This document shows positions 18,224 through 28,252 of a stretch of DNA of 64,000 nt, piece by piece. The translations under genes and the position numbers were made by a program. Origin of the DNA: Flavobacteriales bacterium. GTDB lineage: Bacteria > Bacteroidota > Bacteroidia > Flavobacteriales > Flavobacteriaceae. The notes under the pieces were generated by a model. That model had not been told where the DNA came from. It saw only the letters and a list, made by a program, of their open reading frames with translations, and did no database searches. Position 1 is the first letter of the stretch. Every line of letters starts with the position of its first letter. The DNA lies in the NCBI GenBank assembly GCA_026993355.1, contig JALWTX010000013.1, forward strand, positions 62,001 to 126,000, in the 5' to 3' direction.

Positions 18224-21200
18224 TTAAATTAATTTAAATTTAATTTTGTTTTGTTCCAACCATTTTATCAGTTCCGGTGTTACTTTAATGCCTAATTTGG
18301 TGGATAAAGGCAGACTCAAATCAGGCTCTTTACGGTCAATTAAATTGATTTTAAATTTTTGTTTTCCCGGAAATTTATGCAAATTTTCATGTAAATTATC
18401 AATAACTTCTTTAGAAAGCTTATCTGCATATAAGGTCATGGTTAAGTCTTTGGGATTTTTCTCAAAGACTTCATTGAGTAATTGGATGTCTAAAATATTA
18501 ATTCTTAAACGTTTAGGGTCATAGAAACTCCGGCTGACACGTAATTTTACCAAAACAAAAATTTTTGGAACAAAGAAACGTGAAAATTTCAAATAATCAT
18601 CATTCCATAAATCCAAGGTGATGCTGTCTGAATAATCTTCCAATGTCAATTCGCCTTTTTGCTTACCATTGCGTGTTTCAAAATGACGTGCTCCAACCAC
18701 CATGCCTGCAATTACCAAATCTTTCCCCAGCATTTGTTCATATTTACGATATTCGAGCAGTTTTTCTACCTTCTCTTCTTCATTTTCAAGTAGTTCTGCT
18801 CCTTCTATTTGTCGCTCTTCATCCTTTTTGCCGGATAATGTTTCAATCATTTTATTGATTTCATAAATGGATTTTTGAACATAATATTCATATTCGGTTT
18901 TTAAAGTGTCTAATGGATGCCCGGATAAGTATATGCCGGTTACTTCTTTTTCTTTTTCTAATTTTTGTAATTCGGACCAAGGTTCACAAGCCGGAATTTC
19001 GGGTTCGGGAATTTGTACTTCAGCCGAATTGCCAAATAATGAAGTTTGTAAAGAAGCTTCATTTTTTTTATAATTTTGGCCAAACTTAATGGCTTTTTCT
19101 ATAAATGTTGCCCCATTGGTTTCATGAAAATATTGCGCCCGGTGCGTGCCTTCAAAACAATCGAATGCACCGGCTTTTACCAGTGTTTCTATCGTTCTTT
19201 TATTAACGGCTCTCAGGTTAACACGTTTTATAAAATCAAAAAAAATTTTGTAAGGTCCATTCTTTTGTCGTTCGTTGATGATGGCTTCGACAGCCGCCTT
19301 ACCAACGCCGGCCGCTCCGCCTAAACCATAGCGTATATTACCTTCTTTGTTAACCGTGTATAAATAATTAGATTCATTGATATCAGGCGGTAATACTTTA
19401 ATCCCCATTTTGCGGGTTTCTTCCATTAAAAAGGACAATTTTTTTGCATCTTTTAAATTATGCGACAAAACGGCTGCCATATATTCAGAAGGATAATTGG
19501 CTTTAAGATAAGCCGTTTGGTAGGATACTACCGCATAGCTAACCGCATGTGAACGGTTAAAGGCATAGGAAGCAAAACTTTTCCAGTCTTCCCAAATCTT
19601 TTCCAATATTTCTTTAGGATGCCCGTTTTTAGTTGCACCTTCAATAAAGAGGGGATACATTTGTGCCAATAAAGCATGGTTTTTTTTACCCATTGCTTTA
19701 CGCAAGGTATCGGCTTGTCCTTTGGTGAAACCGGCCAATTTTTGTGACAGCAGCATAACTTGTTCTTGATAAATGGTTATACCATAAGTGGTTTTAAGGT
19801 ACTCTTCCATTTCAGGCAAATCGTATGTCACCGGCTCTTGACCATATTTACGGCGGATATAATTTGGAATTTTTTCCATGGGTCCGGGACGGTATAGGGC
19901 AACCATGGCAATCAAATCTTCAAATTCTGTTGGCCGTAAGTTCATCAAATGCTTGCGCATTCCGTCCGATTCAAATTGGAAAACGGTAGCCGTTTGCCCA
20001 CGTTGAAACAAACGGTAAGTGTTTTCATCGTCCAACGGCAAGTTATCTATATCAATTTTTTCACCTCTGCGTTCTTCTATTAATTGTAAGGCATCGCGGA
20101 TGATGGTCAAAGTTTTAATGCCCAGAAAATCCATTTTCAATAGTCCGGCCGACTCCACAACCGAGTTGTCAAACTGGGTGACAAACATGTCAGAACCTTT
20201 GGCAGTGGTAACCGGCACGACATTGTCCAGATTTGTCGGGGCAATAATAAAACCACAGGCATGCAGCCCCAAATTACGTAACGATCCTTCTATACGTCCG
20301 GCTGTCTTAACGGTACGGGCAAGTTCATCGGTACCACCGGCTATTTCTGCCAATTCAAGCACGTCGGCAATCAACTCAGGGCGCTTGGCTTTTTCTTTAA
20401 TCTTAGCTTCGTCTTTTTTTAGGACCAAACTTAAAGATACATGGGCCTTTTTGGCCAATTTTTCCGATTCGGACAAAGGTAATTCGGTTACTCTGGCAGC
20501 ATCTTTTATCGACGATTTGGCAGCCATGGTGCCGTAAGTAATAATTTGTGCGACCCTTTCACGTCCATATTTATTGATGACATATTCGATCACTCTTTCA
20601 CGTCCTTCATCGTCAAAATCCATATCAATATCCGGTAACGACACCCGTTCGGGATTGAGAAAACGTTCGAAAAGTAATTGGTATTTTATTGGATCGACAT
20701 TAGTAATGCCTAAGGTATAAGCTACAGCCGAGCCAGCTGCCGAACCCCGTCCGGGACCGCACATAACGCCCATTTTTTTGGCTGCTTTTATGATATCTTG
20801 AACGATGAGGAAATAACCCGGATAGCCTGTTTTTTCAATAGTATCCAATTCAAATTCAAGTCGTTCTTTAATCTCAGGTGTCAGTTCGCCCCAACGCTTT
20901 TTGGCGCCTTCATAGGTGAGATAACGCAAATAGGCATTTTCACCACGTTTGCCGCCATCTTGTTCGTCTAAGGGATCAACAAATTCTTCCGGAATATCAA
21001 ATTTGGGTAGCAAAACATCTCTTTTGAGCTTAAAGACTTCAACTTTATCCACTATTTCTTGAATATTGATAATGGCTTGCGGAATGTCTTTAAACAATTC
21101 TTTCATCTCCTCGGGCGATTTGAAGTAAAACTCATTGTTGGGTAAGCCATATCTGAAACCCCGGCCACGACCTATAGGAGTCGATTTTTTTTCATTGTCA

Positions 21201-22642
21201 CGAATACAAAGCAACACATCTTGTGCATCGGCATCTTCTTGCTCTATATAATATGTGTTATTGGCTGCCACCGTTTTTACTTGATGCTTTTGCGACAAAG
21301 CAAGCATTACCCGGTTAACATGTTCTTCTTCTTCCAACCCATGCCGGTTGAGTTCTAAATAATAGTCATCACCAAAAAGATTCTTCCACCACAGCAGTGC
21401 CTCCTCGGCCTGATTATTGCCCATGCTTAAGATTTTTTGGGCAATTTCACCATTGAGAGCACCACTGAGGACAATTAAGTTGTCTTTGTATTTTTCTATC
21501 CAATCACGACCGATACGCGGCACATAATAAAAGCCCTCAGTATGGGCTGCAGAGGTTAGTTTAATGAGGTTTTGATAACCTTTTTTGTTTTTAGCGATAA
21601 AAATAGTGGCATAACCATTATCTTTAACATCTTTTTTTGTGTGGTCGTTTACGACATTTAATTCAACGCCAACCAAAGGTTTAATTTGTTCGTTTTCTGG
21701 TTTATTTTGATTATGTTTTTCGATGGCAGAAACAAAATGGAAAACGCCCATCATATTATTGCTATCCGTTATAGCTACAGCCGGCATTTTGTATTCTATG
21801 GCTTTTTCGACCAACTCATTAATTTTGGTAGTTGACTGCAATACAGAATACTGCGTATGGTTATGCAAATGGACAAAAGGGACTTCAGCCAAAGAAATTT
21901 GGCTTTGCTCTTTTTGTACGGTTTCACCTTTATTTGTTTTTTGACGTAAAGCAGCACTTTTTTGTTTAAAACTCTCGTGCTTTAAACCGATAAGTTGGAA
22001 AGGCTTAGGATTTTTTTTCTGAAAGGTTTCGATATATTCAGCCCTATGTTCTAATTCTTGAGGACTAAAATGCCCTTGACGAAGTAACTCGAGAAAAATA
22101 CGTGCCGTTGCTTCTACATCGGCCGAGGCATTGTGGGCTTCGGCAAAATCCTCGCCAAACAAATGCCGGTATAGTTCACCTAATCTGGGTAGCTTATAAC
22201 GGCCATGACGCCCGCCGGGTAGTTGACACAATTGAGCCGTTTTTTCGGTCATGGTATCCAAAGCTTTCTTGTCAAGCAGATCACTTGGAATTTTTTTTCT
22301 GATAAATTCGGCAGCGGTTACTTTACGGTCAAATTCAATATTGTGTCCTACAATGAATTTAGCTTGGCGCAAAGCACGATTAAAAGTGTGTAAGACTTCT
22401 TCTAAATCATGTCCTTCTTTCATTGCCAGTTCGGTGGAGATTCCATGAACTTGTTCCGATTCAAAAGGAATATTAAAACCTTCAGGTTTAATCAGAAAGT
22501 TTTGTTGTTCTATAAGATCACCCCATTCGTCATGTAATTGCCAAGCAATTTGTATGACCCTGGGCCAATTATCAGTGTCGGCAGCAGGTGCTTTAAAATT
22601 TTTAGGTAAGCCGGTGGTTTCTGTGTCAAAAATTAAATACAT
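18224..22642 (-). CDS. dnaE: DNA polymerase III alpha subunit with fused N-terminal proofreading exonuclease
   Basis: The 1472-residue replicative polymerase begins with a DnaQ-like DEDDh exonuclease (residues 1-190: D6, E8, D105, H170, D175), so proofreading is in the same chain. A PHP domain starts near residue 255 (HLHNHTQYSVLQS). The palm follows, with GPGRGSAAGS at 629-638 and catalytic D671 and D673 in PDIDMDF. Then come the fingers, a helix-hairpin-helix and an OB domain (GELTLEDYSDSITLDLW). This fused arrangement is the usual DnaE of Flavobacteriia. It works with the clamp DnaN encoded at 34120. No frameshift is visible. Confidence 0.95.
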   Translation of the reverse strand: MYLIFDTETTGLPKNFKAPAADTDNWPRVIQIAWQLHDEWGDLIEQQNFLIKPEGFNIPFESEQVHGISTELAMKEGHDLEEVLHTFNRALRQAKFIVGHNIEFDRKVTAAEFIRKKIPSDLLDKKALDTMTEKTAQLCQLPGGRHGRYKLPRLGELYRHLFGEDFAEAHNASADVEATARIFLELLRQGHFSPQELEHRAEYIETFQKKNPKPFQLIGLKHESFKQKSAALRQKTNKGETVQKEQSQISLAEVPFVHLHNHTQYSVLQSTTKINELVEKAIEYKMPAVAITDSNNMMGVFHFVSAIEKHNQNKPENEQIKPLVGVELNVVNDHTKKDVKDNGYATIFIAKNKKGYQNLIKLTSAAHTEGFYYVPRIGRDWIEKYKDNLIVLSGALNGEIAQKILSMGNNQAEEALLWWKNLFGDDYYLELNRHGLEEEEHVNRVMLALSQKHQVKTVAANNTYYIEQEDADAQDVLLCIRDNEKKSTPIGRGRGFRYGLPNNEFYFKSPEEMKELFKDIPQAIINIQEIVDKVEVFKLKRDVLLPKFDIPEEFVDPLDEQDGGKRGENAYLRYLTYEGAKKRWGELTPEIKERLEFELDTIEKTGYPGYFLIVQDIIKAAKKMGVMCGPGRGSAAGSAVAYTLGITNVDPIKYQLLFERFLNPERVSLPDIDMDFDDEGRERVIEYVINKYGRERVAQIITYGTMAAKSSIKDAARVTELPLSESEKLAKKAHVSLSLVLKKDEAKIKEKAKRPELIADVLELAEIAGGTDELARTVKTAGRIEGSLRNLGLHACGFIIAPTNLDNVVPVTTAKGSDMFVTQFDNSVVESAGLLKMDFLGIKTLTIIRDALQLIEERRGEKIDIDNLPLDDENTYRLFQRGQTATVFQFESDGMRKHLMNLRPTEFEDLIAMVALYRPGPMEKIPNYIRRKYGQEPVTYDLPEMEEYLKTTYGITIYQEQVMLLSQKLAGFTKGQADTLRKAMGKKNHALLAQMYPLFIEGATKNGHPKEILEKIWEDWKSFASYAFNRSHAVSYAVVSYQTAYLKANYPSEYMAAVLSHNLKDAKKLSFLMEETRKMGIKVLPPDINESNYLYTVNKEGNIRYGLGGAAGVGKAAVEAIINERQKNGPYKIFFDFIKRVNLRAVNKRTIETLVKAGAFDCFEGTHRAQYFHETNGATFIEKAIKFGQNYKKNEASLQTSLFGNSAEVQIPEPEIPACEPWSELQKLEKEKEVTGIYLSGHPLDTLKTEYEYYVQKSIYEINKMIETLSGKKDEERQIEGAELLENEEEKVEKLLEYRKYEQMLGKDLVIAGMVVGARHFETRNGKQKGELTLEDYSDSITLDLWNDDYLKFSRFFVPKIFVLVKLRVSRSFYDPKRLRINILDIQLLNEVFEKNPKDLTMTLYADKLSKEVIDNLHENLHKFPGKQKFKINLIDRKEPDLSLPLSTKLGIKVTPELIKWLEQNKIKFKLI

Positions 22643-22784
22643 AAGCGCTTAAGAATAAGAAGATAATAATCAAAAATAAGGTCAAAATATCTTAAGCAAA
22701 GGTATAAAATATTGCCAACGACAGATTAAATAGTTATTAACAATAAGAACAAAATAGGCTTATATTGTTGTAAAACTTCATTCT

Positions 22785-23696
22785 TTAAAAAATACTCCAA
22801 CCAAGTTTAGTGGTTAATAATTCCAGAGCTTTCATGCCTTTGATAGAATTGCCTTTGGAGTTAAGTAAAGGACTCCACACAGCAACAGCATATTTACCCG
22901 GATGTATGGCAGCAATACCACCACCAACCCCACTTTTTCCGGGAAGTCCGACGCGGAATGTAAACTCACCTGCTTCGTCATAAAAACCACAGGTTTGCAT
23001 GATCGCATTAAGGCGTTTACTCTGACTTTCGGTCAAAATTTGGACATTACTATTAGGCAATTTTCCTCTGTTGGCATACATTAAAAAAGTTTGGGACAAC
23101 TCGGCGGTTGTCATCTCAATGGAACAGAGTTTAAAATATAAATCTAAAACCTCTTCCGGATCGTTGTTTATGCGGCCAAATGATTTCATTAAATTAATGA
23201 GGGCTCTGTTTCGGAAACCGGTAGATTTTTCGGACTTATAGACAGCCGTATTGTAAGTTATCTTTTCATTTCCGGCTATTTGACGTATAAAAGACATCAA
23301 TTCTATTTCAGGATTTGCCAATTCGTTTATTAAAACGTCGCAAACGGCCAATGCACCGGCATTAATCAGTGGATTGCGCGGAAAACCTTGTTCTTGTTCT
23401 AATTGAACCAATGAATTGAACGGATCGCCGGAAGGTTCAACGCCGACATGATTAAAGATACCGGCACCTTTGATTTTATAAGCTAAACTAAAGGCAAAGA
23501 CTTTAGCAATACTTTGGAGGCTGAATTTTTCGTCAAAGTCACCCACGCCGTATTTTTGTCCGGTAATGGTGCTCAGGTGAATGGCAAATTTATCTGCAGG
23601 GATATTTGCCAATTCAGGTATATAAGCGGTCTGCTGACCGGTTAAACGAAGTGCTTTAACTTCATGATATATTTGAGAGAGAAGGTCTTGATACAT
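22785..23696 (-). CDS. glsA: Glutaminase GlsA
   Basis: Glutaminase hydrolyses glutamine to glutamate and ammonia using a serine-beta-lactamase-like fold. The catalytic SxxK pair appears as S62-K65 in FSLQSIAKVFAFS. Other family segments are PRNPLINAGALAVCD, KSTGFRNRALINLMKSFG and the C-terminal GLPGKSGVGGGIAA. The length of 303 residues is normal and there is no signal peptide. The gene lies 52 bases downstream of tyrS, with a hairpin between them. Confidence 0.94.
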   Translation of the reverse strand: MYQDLLSQIYHEVKALRLTGQQTAYIPELANIPADKFAIHLSTITGQKYGVGDFDEKFSLQSIAKVFAFSLAYKIKGAGIFNHVGVEPSGDPFNSLVQLEQEQGFPRNPLINAGALAVCDVLINELANPEIELMSFIRQIAGNEKITYNTAVYKSEKSTGFRNRALINLMKSFGRINNDPEEVLDLYFKLCSIEMTTAELSQTFLMYANRGKLPNSNVQILTESQSKRLNAIMQTCGFYDEAGEFTFRVGLPGKSGVGGGIAAIHPGKYAVAVWSPLLNSKGNSIKGMKALELLTTKLGWSIF

Positions 23697-23715
23697 TGGT
23701 TGTTATGAATAGAAT

Positions 23716-23743
23716 AAAAGCCTTATCATTTGACAAGGCTTTT
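23716..23743 (-). terminator. Hairpin terminator between tyrS and glsA
   Basis: A 9-bp stem (aaaagcctt/aaggctttt) with a 10-base loop lies just past the tyrS stop and before the glsA start. The minus-strand tail is only moderately T-rich, so it may attenuate rather than stop transcription. Confidence 0.55.
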
Positions 23744-23748
23744 GTTTT

Positions 23749-25044
23749 TTATTGCACATTTACTAAAAAATATTTCTTTTTGCCCCGTTGCAATAGAATA
23801 TATTTATCACTAATAAGGTCATTTGTTGACAAAATTTTCTCACCCGACACCTTTTCTTTGTTGACTGACACCGAATTCTCTTTGAGTGCCCGTCGTGCTT
23901 CGTTTCCGGATGACAAGAAACCACTTTCGATAAGCGCAGTGGCAATGTCAACCCCTTTTTCGATCGCTTCACGGCTTAAATTGCCTTGCGGCACACCTTC
24001 AAATACATCTAAAAAAGTTTGTTCGTCCAGTTGTTTAAGGGCTTGTGCTCCTGCTTTTTTATTAAACAGAATTTGACTGGCTTCCTGTGCTTTTTGGTAA
24101 GCTTCTTCGCCATGAACCATTCGTGTTACTTCTTCGGCTAATTTTTTTTGAAGTAATCGCAAATGAGGTGTTTCTTGATGTTCAGCTATCAGTTTTTCAA
24201 TCGTTTCCTTATCTAAAAAAGTAAATATTTTGATATACTTTTCAGCGTCTTCATCACTGACATTGATCCAGAATTGGTAAAATTTATAAGGTGAGGTATA
24301 TTTGGCACTCAACCAAACATTGCCTTGCTCGGTTTTGCCGAATTTGCCGCCATCGGCTTTTGTAATCAGTGGTACGGTCAAGGCATAAGCTTTACCGCCT
24401 TCAACACGCCTGATGAGTTCGGTTCCGGTGGTCATATTGCCCCATTGGTCACTGCCGCCCATTTGCAATTGGCAGTTGTTTTGCCGGTATAAATGTAAAA
24501 AATCATAACCTTGAAACAATTGATAAGTAAATTCGGTAAAAGACATGCCGGCACTGTCATCATGTTCGGGATTAAGCCTTTTTTTAACCGAATCTTTGGC
24601 CATCATATAATTAACGGAAATATGTTTACCAATATTCCGGACAAAATCGATGAGGGATATATCCTTAAACCAATCATAATTGTTGACCAAAACAGCGGGA
24701 TTGTCTTTGGCGTCAAAATCGATGAATTGTGCCAATTGTTTTTTAATGGCTTCGACATTACGATTAAGCGTTTCTTCATCCAATAAATTTCGTTCTTTGG
24801 ATTTGCCTGAAGGGTCACCAATCATGCCGGTAGCCCCGCCGACCAATGCAATGGGTTTATGTCCTGCACGCTGAAAATGCATTAAGATAAGGATGGGAAC
24901 CAAACTGCCAATATGTAAGGAGTCAGCCGTCGGGTCAAAGCCGATATAACCACTGACTTGTTTACTGTCTAACAATTCTTCTGTGCCCGGCATCATATCA
25001 TGTAATAAGCCACGCCATTTTAGTTCTTCTACAAATTTACTCAT
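23749..25044 (-). CDS. tyrS: Tyrosyl-tRNA synthetase
   Basis: This class I aminoacyl-tRNA synthetase charges tRNA-Tyr. The HIGH-type motif is HIGS at residues 44-47 and the KMSKS-type loop is KFGKT at 234-238. GGSDQWGN and [12 protein letters not shown] line the tyrosine pocket. A C-terminal S4 RNA-binding domain (about residues 365-431, with [17 protein letters not shown]) binds the tRNA. The length of 431 residues is full. Confidence 0.96.
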   Translation of the reverse strand: MSKFVEELKWRGLLHDMMPGTEELLDSKQVSGYIGFDPTADSLHIGSLVPILILMHFQRAGHKPIALVGGATGMIGDPSGKSKERNLLDEETLNRNVEAIKKQLAQFIDFDAKDNPAVLVNNYDWFKDISLIDFVRNIGKHISVNYMMAKDSVKKRLNPEHDDSAGMSFTEFTYQLFQGYDFLHLYRQNNCQLQMGGSDQWGNMTTGTELIRRVEGGKAYALTVPLITKADGGKFGKTEQGNVWLSAKYTSPYKFYQFWINVSDEDAEKYIKIFTFLDKETIEKLIAEHQETPHLRLLQKKLAEEVTRMVHGEEAYQKAQEASQILFNKKAGAQALKQLDEQTFLDVFEGVPQGNLSREAIEKGVDIATALIESGFLSSGNEARRALKENSVSVNKEKVSGEKILSTNDLISDKYILLQRGKKKYFLVNVQ

Positions 25045-25110
25045 GGGTTGTCATTTTTATCATGCAAAAGTATAAAAACGCGATGAAGTAAAAAAGTCGC
25101 CACTTATAAT

Positions 25111-25141
25111 TTGTAAGATTAGAATTATAACTGTATGTTTG
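25111..25141 (+). promoter_or_regulatory. Promoter for the CDGSH protein gene
   Basis: TTG at 25111-25113 and TATGTTTG at 25134-25141 are 20 bases apart, a near-ideal Bacteroidota promoter. The ATG follows 20 bases later. Confidence 0.7.
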
Positions 25142-25161
25142 CTATTATAAAAAAGTAACTT

Positions 25162-25389
25162 ATGAATCATCCTGTAAAAGTAAAATTAGAAGCCGGTAAA
25201 AATTATGCCTGGTGCACATGTGGTCTGTCTTCACGTTTGCCATTTTGTGACGGCAAACATTCGGATACCGGCATGCGTCCGCTTATTTTTAAAGTAGATG
25301 AAACCAAAGAATATATGCTTTGTGCCTGTCAGCATACCCAAAATCCTCCTTTTTGTGATGGCAGTCATAAAAAACTTTCTCAAAAATAA
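25162..25389 (+). CDS. CDGSH iron-sulfur protein with two cluster motifs
   Basis: The 75-residue cytoplasmic protein is made of two CDGSH-type zinc-finger-like motifs: CTCGLSSRLPFCDGKH and CACQHTQNPPFCDGSH. Each supplies three Cys and one His for a redox-active, acid-labile [2Fe-2S] cluster. Bacterial tandem-CDGSH proteins are linked to iron-sulfur and redox homeostasis, but a precise role is not established. It has its own promoter and lies just upstream of the cbb3 oxidase gene cluster. Confidence 0.9.
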   Translation: MNHPVKVKLEAGKNYAWCTCGLSSRLPFCDGKHSDTGMRPLIFKVDETKEYMLCACQHTQNPPFCDGSHKKLSQK

Positions 25390-25415
25390 TATTTGTTGAA
25401 TTGAACTGTTTAAAA

Positions 25416-25511
25416 ATGAAAGGACAAGATGCCGTTTTATATATCATGGGCTTAATTATGATAATGTTAATGCTGGTTTTTTTTATGCAATTGTTTAGCG
25501 CGGGCAAATAA
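25416..25511 (+). CDS. Possible 31-residue single-span membrane protein
   Basis: The frame codes for a short acidic-polar start (MKGQDAVLY), one hydrophobic segment rich in Met, Leu, Ile and Phe, and a short SAGK tail. It sits 26 bases after the CDGSH gene and 62 bases before the copper ATPase gene. The composition is what a small accessory subunit of a membrane complex would have, but I recognise no family and the length is near the chance level. Reported as a candidate only. Confidence 0.45.
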   Translation: MKGQDAVLYIMGLIMIMLMLVFFMQLFSAGK

Positions 25512-25573
25512 ACATTATTTTAACAGTCATTTAGTGATATTTAGCTTAATTTTGCATCTTTAAGTTGCAACAA

Positions 25574-27985
25574 ATGTCATCAAAAGAAAAATTGACTTGC
25601 TACCATTGTGGCTTGGAGATGTCCGAAAACGAAACGGTTTGGTTTGACGATAAACCATTTTGTTGTAATGGCTGCAAGACGGTTTATGAAATTTTAAATC
25701 AAAATAAACTTACCCAATATTACAAAATAAATGAGGCGCCCGGGATTAAAACTGAACAGATAGACCAGCATATTAAGCAAAAATATGCTTATTTGGATGA
25801 GCCGGATATTGAGAAAAAATTACTGGAGTTTGAAGATGGTCCGGTGAAAATTGTCAATTTTTATATTCCAAATATTCATTGTAGCTCATGTATTTGGGTC
25901 TTGGAGAATTTAGATAAGATCAACCCATATATTACACATTCTGAAGTTAACTTTCCCACCAAAAATGTCCGTATTACTTACCAAGGTGATCATTTGACTT
26001 TGCGGCAAATAGTCGAGATTTTAGCTTCGATTGCCTATCCGCCTTTGATCAGTCTGGACGACGTGGAAAAGGATAAGAAAAAAAACAATAAAAAATTACT
26101 TTATCAATTGGCTATTGCCGGTTTTGCCTTTGGTAATATTATGCTGATGTCTTTACCGGAATACATTCAACAGCAGGGTTTTTGGATAGAAAAGTTTGCT
26201 CCGTTGTTTCGTTGGTTGATGTTTGCTTTGTCTTTGCCGGTCGTTTTTTATGCCGCGCAAGATTATTTTGAAAGTGCCCTCAAAGGTTTACGTCAAAAAA
26301 TTGTAAATGTCGATATTTTGATTGCCTTGGGCATCAGTGTTTTATTTTTGCGCAGTACCTATGAAATATTTACAGGGACAGGCCCCGGTTATTTTGATAG
26401 TTTAACCGGTTTGGTTTTCTTTTTATTGTTAGGAAAATATTTTCAACGTATTACGTATGATTATCTTTCTTTTGAAAGAGATTATAAATCTTACTTTCCG
26501 ATTGCTGTCACCAAAATTATTAATGGACAAGAAAAAATAACGCAAATTAAAGATTTGAAAGCCGGCGACCGTTTTCTTATCCGCAATGAAGAGATTATTC
26601 CGGTCGATGGCATTTTAATGAAAAATAAAGCCTTGATAGACTATAGTTTTGTAACCGGCGAATCAATGCCGGTTGAAAAGGAAGTAGGCGACAAAGTTTT
26701 AGCCGGCGGTAAACAAAAAGGAGGCTATATCGAAATTGAAGCCATAGCCGATGTGGACAACAGTTATCTGACCAAATTGTGGAGTCGCGAGGCTTTTAAA
26801 GATGATAAACAGCAGACGATTAAAACTTTAACGGACAAAATAAGTCAATATTTCACCTTTGTTATTTTGAGTATTGCCATCATTGTCGGTTTATATTGGG
26901 CTTTAACCGATCATTGGTCAACGGCTATTTGGGTCGTAACCGCTGTTTTGATAGTAGCTTGTCCGTGTGCTTTGGCATTGTCCGCTCCCTTTGCATTTGG
27001 TAATATATTGCGCCGGTTTGGTTATCATCAATTTTATTTAAAAAATGCCCGGGTTGTCGAAAATATGTCCCAAATAGATAGTTTGGTTTTTGATAAAACC
27101 GGAACTTTAACTAAACAAGACAAATACAAATTGACATATCAAGGAGAACCTTTGTCGTCTGTTGATAAAGCTGTTTTTAAAACCATGGTCAAAGCCTCGA
27201 ATCATCCTTTGAGTCGTTTAATTTATCAACATTTGGCGCAAGCCGGACAAGAAAACCTATCTTCTCTAAAAGAAATACCGGGTAAAGGTATCGAAGCCGT
27301 TTTTAATGGAGCTATATATAAACTTGGCTCGGCAGATTTTACTAATAATAAAACCGACAATAAGAGTACAGAAGTTTATTTGTCAAAAAATAATCAAAAA
27401 ATAGGTAAATTTATTTTTACAGCCAATTACCGTCCCGGCTTATCAGATCTTTTTAATAAACTTTCAAAGAAATATACATTATATGTTTTATCCGGCGATA
27501 ATGCCAACGAAAAACAAATTTTAGAAAAAATTCTTCCGGAAGGGGTCACTTTTAAATTCAATCAGTCGGTCCATGATAAAATGAATTTTATTCGAGATTT
27601 GCAAAAAGCGGGTCATCATGTTATGATGATTGGCGATGGTTTAAATGATGCCGGTGCCTTACAACAAGCCGATGTGGGCGTAGCTTTATCTGACGATACA
27701 AATGTTTTTACCCCTTCTTCAGATGCTATTTTGCAAGGAAACAAGTTGATACAACTTCCTGTTTTTTTGGAAATTTCGAAACAAACTAAAAAAATTATTT
27801 ATGTCAGTTTTTTAATTGCTTTTTTGTATAATATTATTGGATTGGGTTTTGCCGTGACCAATCATTTGACGCCTATTGTGGCGGCTATTTTAATGCCAAT
27901 TAGTTCAATCTCGATAGTTATTTTTGTAACAATTATGACAAATATCATTTCTAATAAATTAAAAAACAGCAAATTAGATAATTAA
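25574..27985 (+). CDS. ccoI: Copper-exporting P1B-type ATPase of the cbb3 oxidase cluster (CcoI/FixI)
   Basis: The 803-residue pump delivers copper for assembly of the cbb3 oxidase. A cysteine-rich N-terminal metal-binding unit (C9, C12, C30, C31, C34) is followed by an HMA-like domain with CSSC (C103-C106). The membrane CPC motif is at 463-465 and the phosphorylated aspartate is D507 in DKTGT. The TGES and GDGLNDAGAL motifs are intact. The ATG at 25574 is preferred to a TTG three codons upstream. A TAATTTTG -7-like element at 25547-25554 may be its promoter. It heads the cco cluster. Confidence 0.93.
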   Translation: MSSKEKLTCYHCGLEMSENETVWFDDKPFCCNGCKTVYEILNQNKLTQYYKINEAPGIKTEQIDQHIKQKYAYLDEPDIEKKLLEFEDGPVKIVNFYIPNIHCSSCIWVLENLDKINPYITHSEVNFPTKNVRITYQGDHLTLRQIVEILASIAYPPLISLDDVEKDKKKNNKKLLYQLAIAGFAFGNIMLMSLPEYIQQQGFWIEKFAPLFRWLMFALSLPVVFYAAQDYFESALKGLRQKIVNVDILIALGISVLFLRSTYEIFTGTGPGYFDSLTGLVFFLLLGKYFQRITYDYLSFERDYKSYFPIAVTKIINGQEKITQIKDLKAGDRFLIRNEEIIPVDGILMKNKALIDYSFVTGESMPVEKEVGDKVLAGGKQKGGYIEIEAIADVDNSYLTKLWSREAFKDDKQQTIKTLTDKISQYFTFVILSIAIIVGLYWALTDHWSTAIWVVTAVLIVACPCALALSAPFAFGNILRRFGYHQFYLKNARVVENMSQIDSLVFDKTGTLTKQDKYKLTYQGEPLSSVDKAVFKTMVKASNHPLSRLIYQHLAQAGQENLSSLKEIPGKGIEAVFNGAIYKLGSADFTNNKTDNKSTEVYLSKNNQKIGKFIFTANYRPGLSDLFNKLSKKYTLYVLSGDNANEKQILEKILPEGVTFKFNQSVHDKMNFIRDLQKAGHHVMMIGDGLNDAGALQQADVGVALSDDTNVFTPSSDAILQGNKLIQLPVFLEISKQTKKIIYVSFLIAFLYNIIGLGFAVTNHLTPIVAAILMPISSISIVIFVTIMTNIISNKLKNSKLDN

Positions 27986-28014
27986 AAGATTTTTTAGTAT
28001 TTTATAAATATTTG

Positions 28015-28022
28015 TATCTTTG
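28015..28022 (+). promoter_or_regulatory. Possible -7 element upstream of ccoS
   Basis: TATCTTTG matches the TAnnTTTG consensus and lies 20 bases before the ccoS ATG. No good TTG is found at the expected distance, so this may be an internal or regulated promoter of the oxidase genes. Confidence 0.4.
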
Positions 28023-28042
28023 TAAAGTTTAAGTAAAAAAAG

Positions 28043-28231
28043 ATGATTGCCTTATACCTGACCATTTTTATCAGTTTAATTATAGCCCTGATTTTTTTAG
28101 TGCTATTTATGAAATCTGTAAAAGCAGGTCAATACGAGGATACTTATACACCATCGGTTCGAATGATTTTTGAAGATGAGTTCACAGATGATCCTGATGA
28201 GGATTTGCCTTCAGAAAAGGATAAAAATTAA
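28043..28231 (+). CDS. ccoS: Cbb3-type oxidase assembly protein CcoS
   Basis: This 62-residue protein has one N-terminal membrane span (about residues 3-25) followed by the family sequence FMKSVKAGQYEDTYTP. A short acidic tail ends the protein. CcoS is needed for cofactor insertion (heme b and CuB) into cbb3 oxidase. It lies between ccoI and ccoNO, the expected place. Confidence 0.88.
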   Translation: MIALYLTIFISLIIALIFLVLFMKSVKAGQYEDTYTPSVRMIFEDEFTDDPDEDLPSEKDKN

Positions 28232-28252
28232 ATTAATCAAAATTATATTAAT

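Noticed and set aside
20019-20537. 172-codon plus-strand open frame
   Set aside because: It lies fully antisense to the conserved polymerase region of dnaE, has Ser/Leu-rich composition without motifs, and has no promoter.
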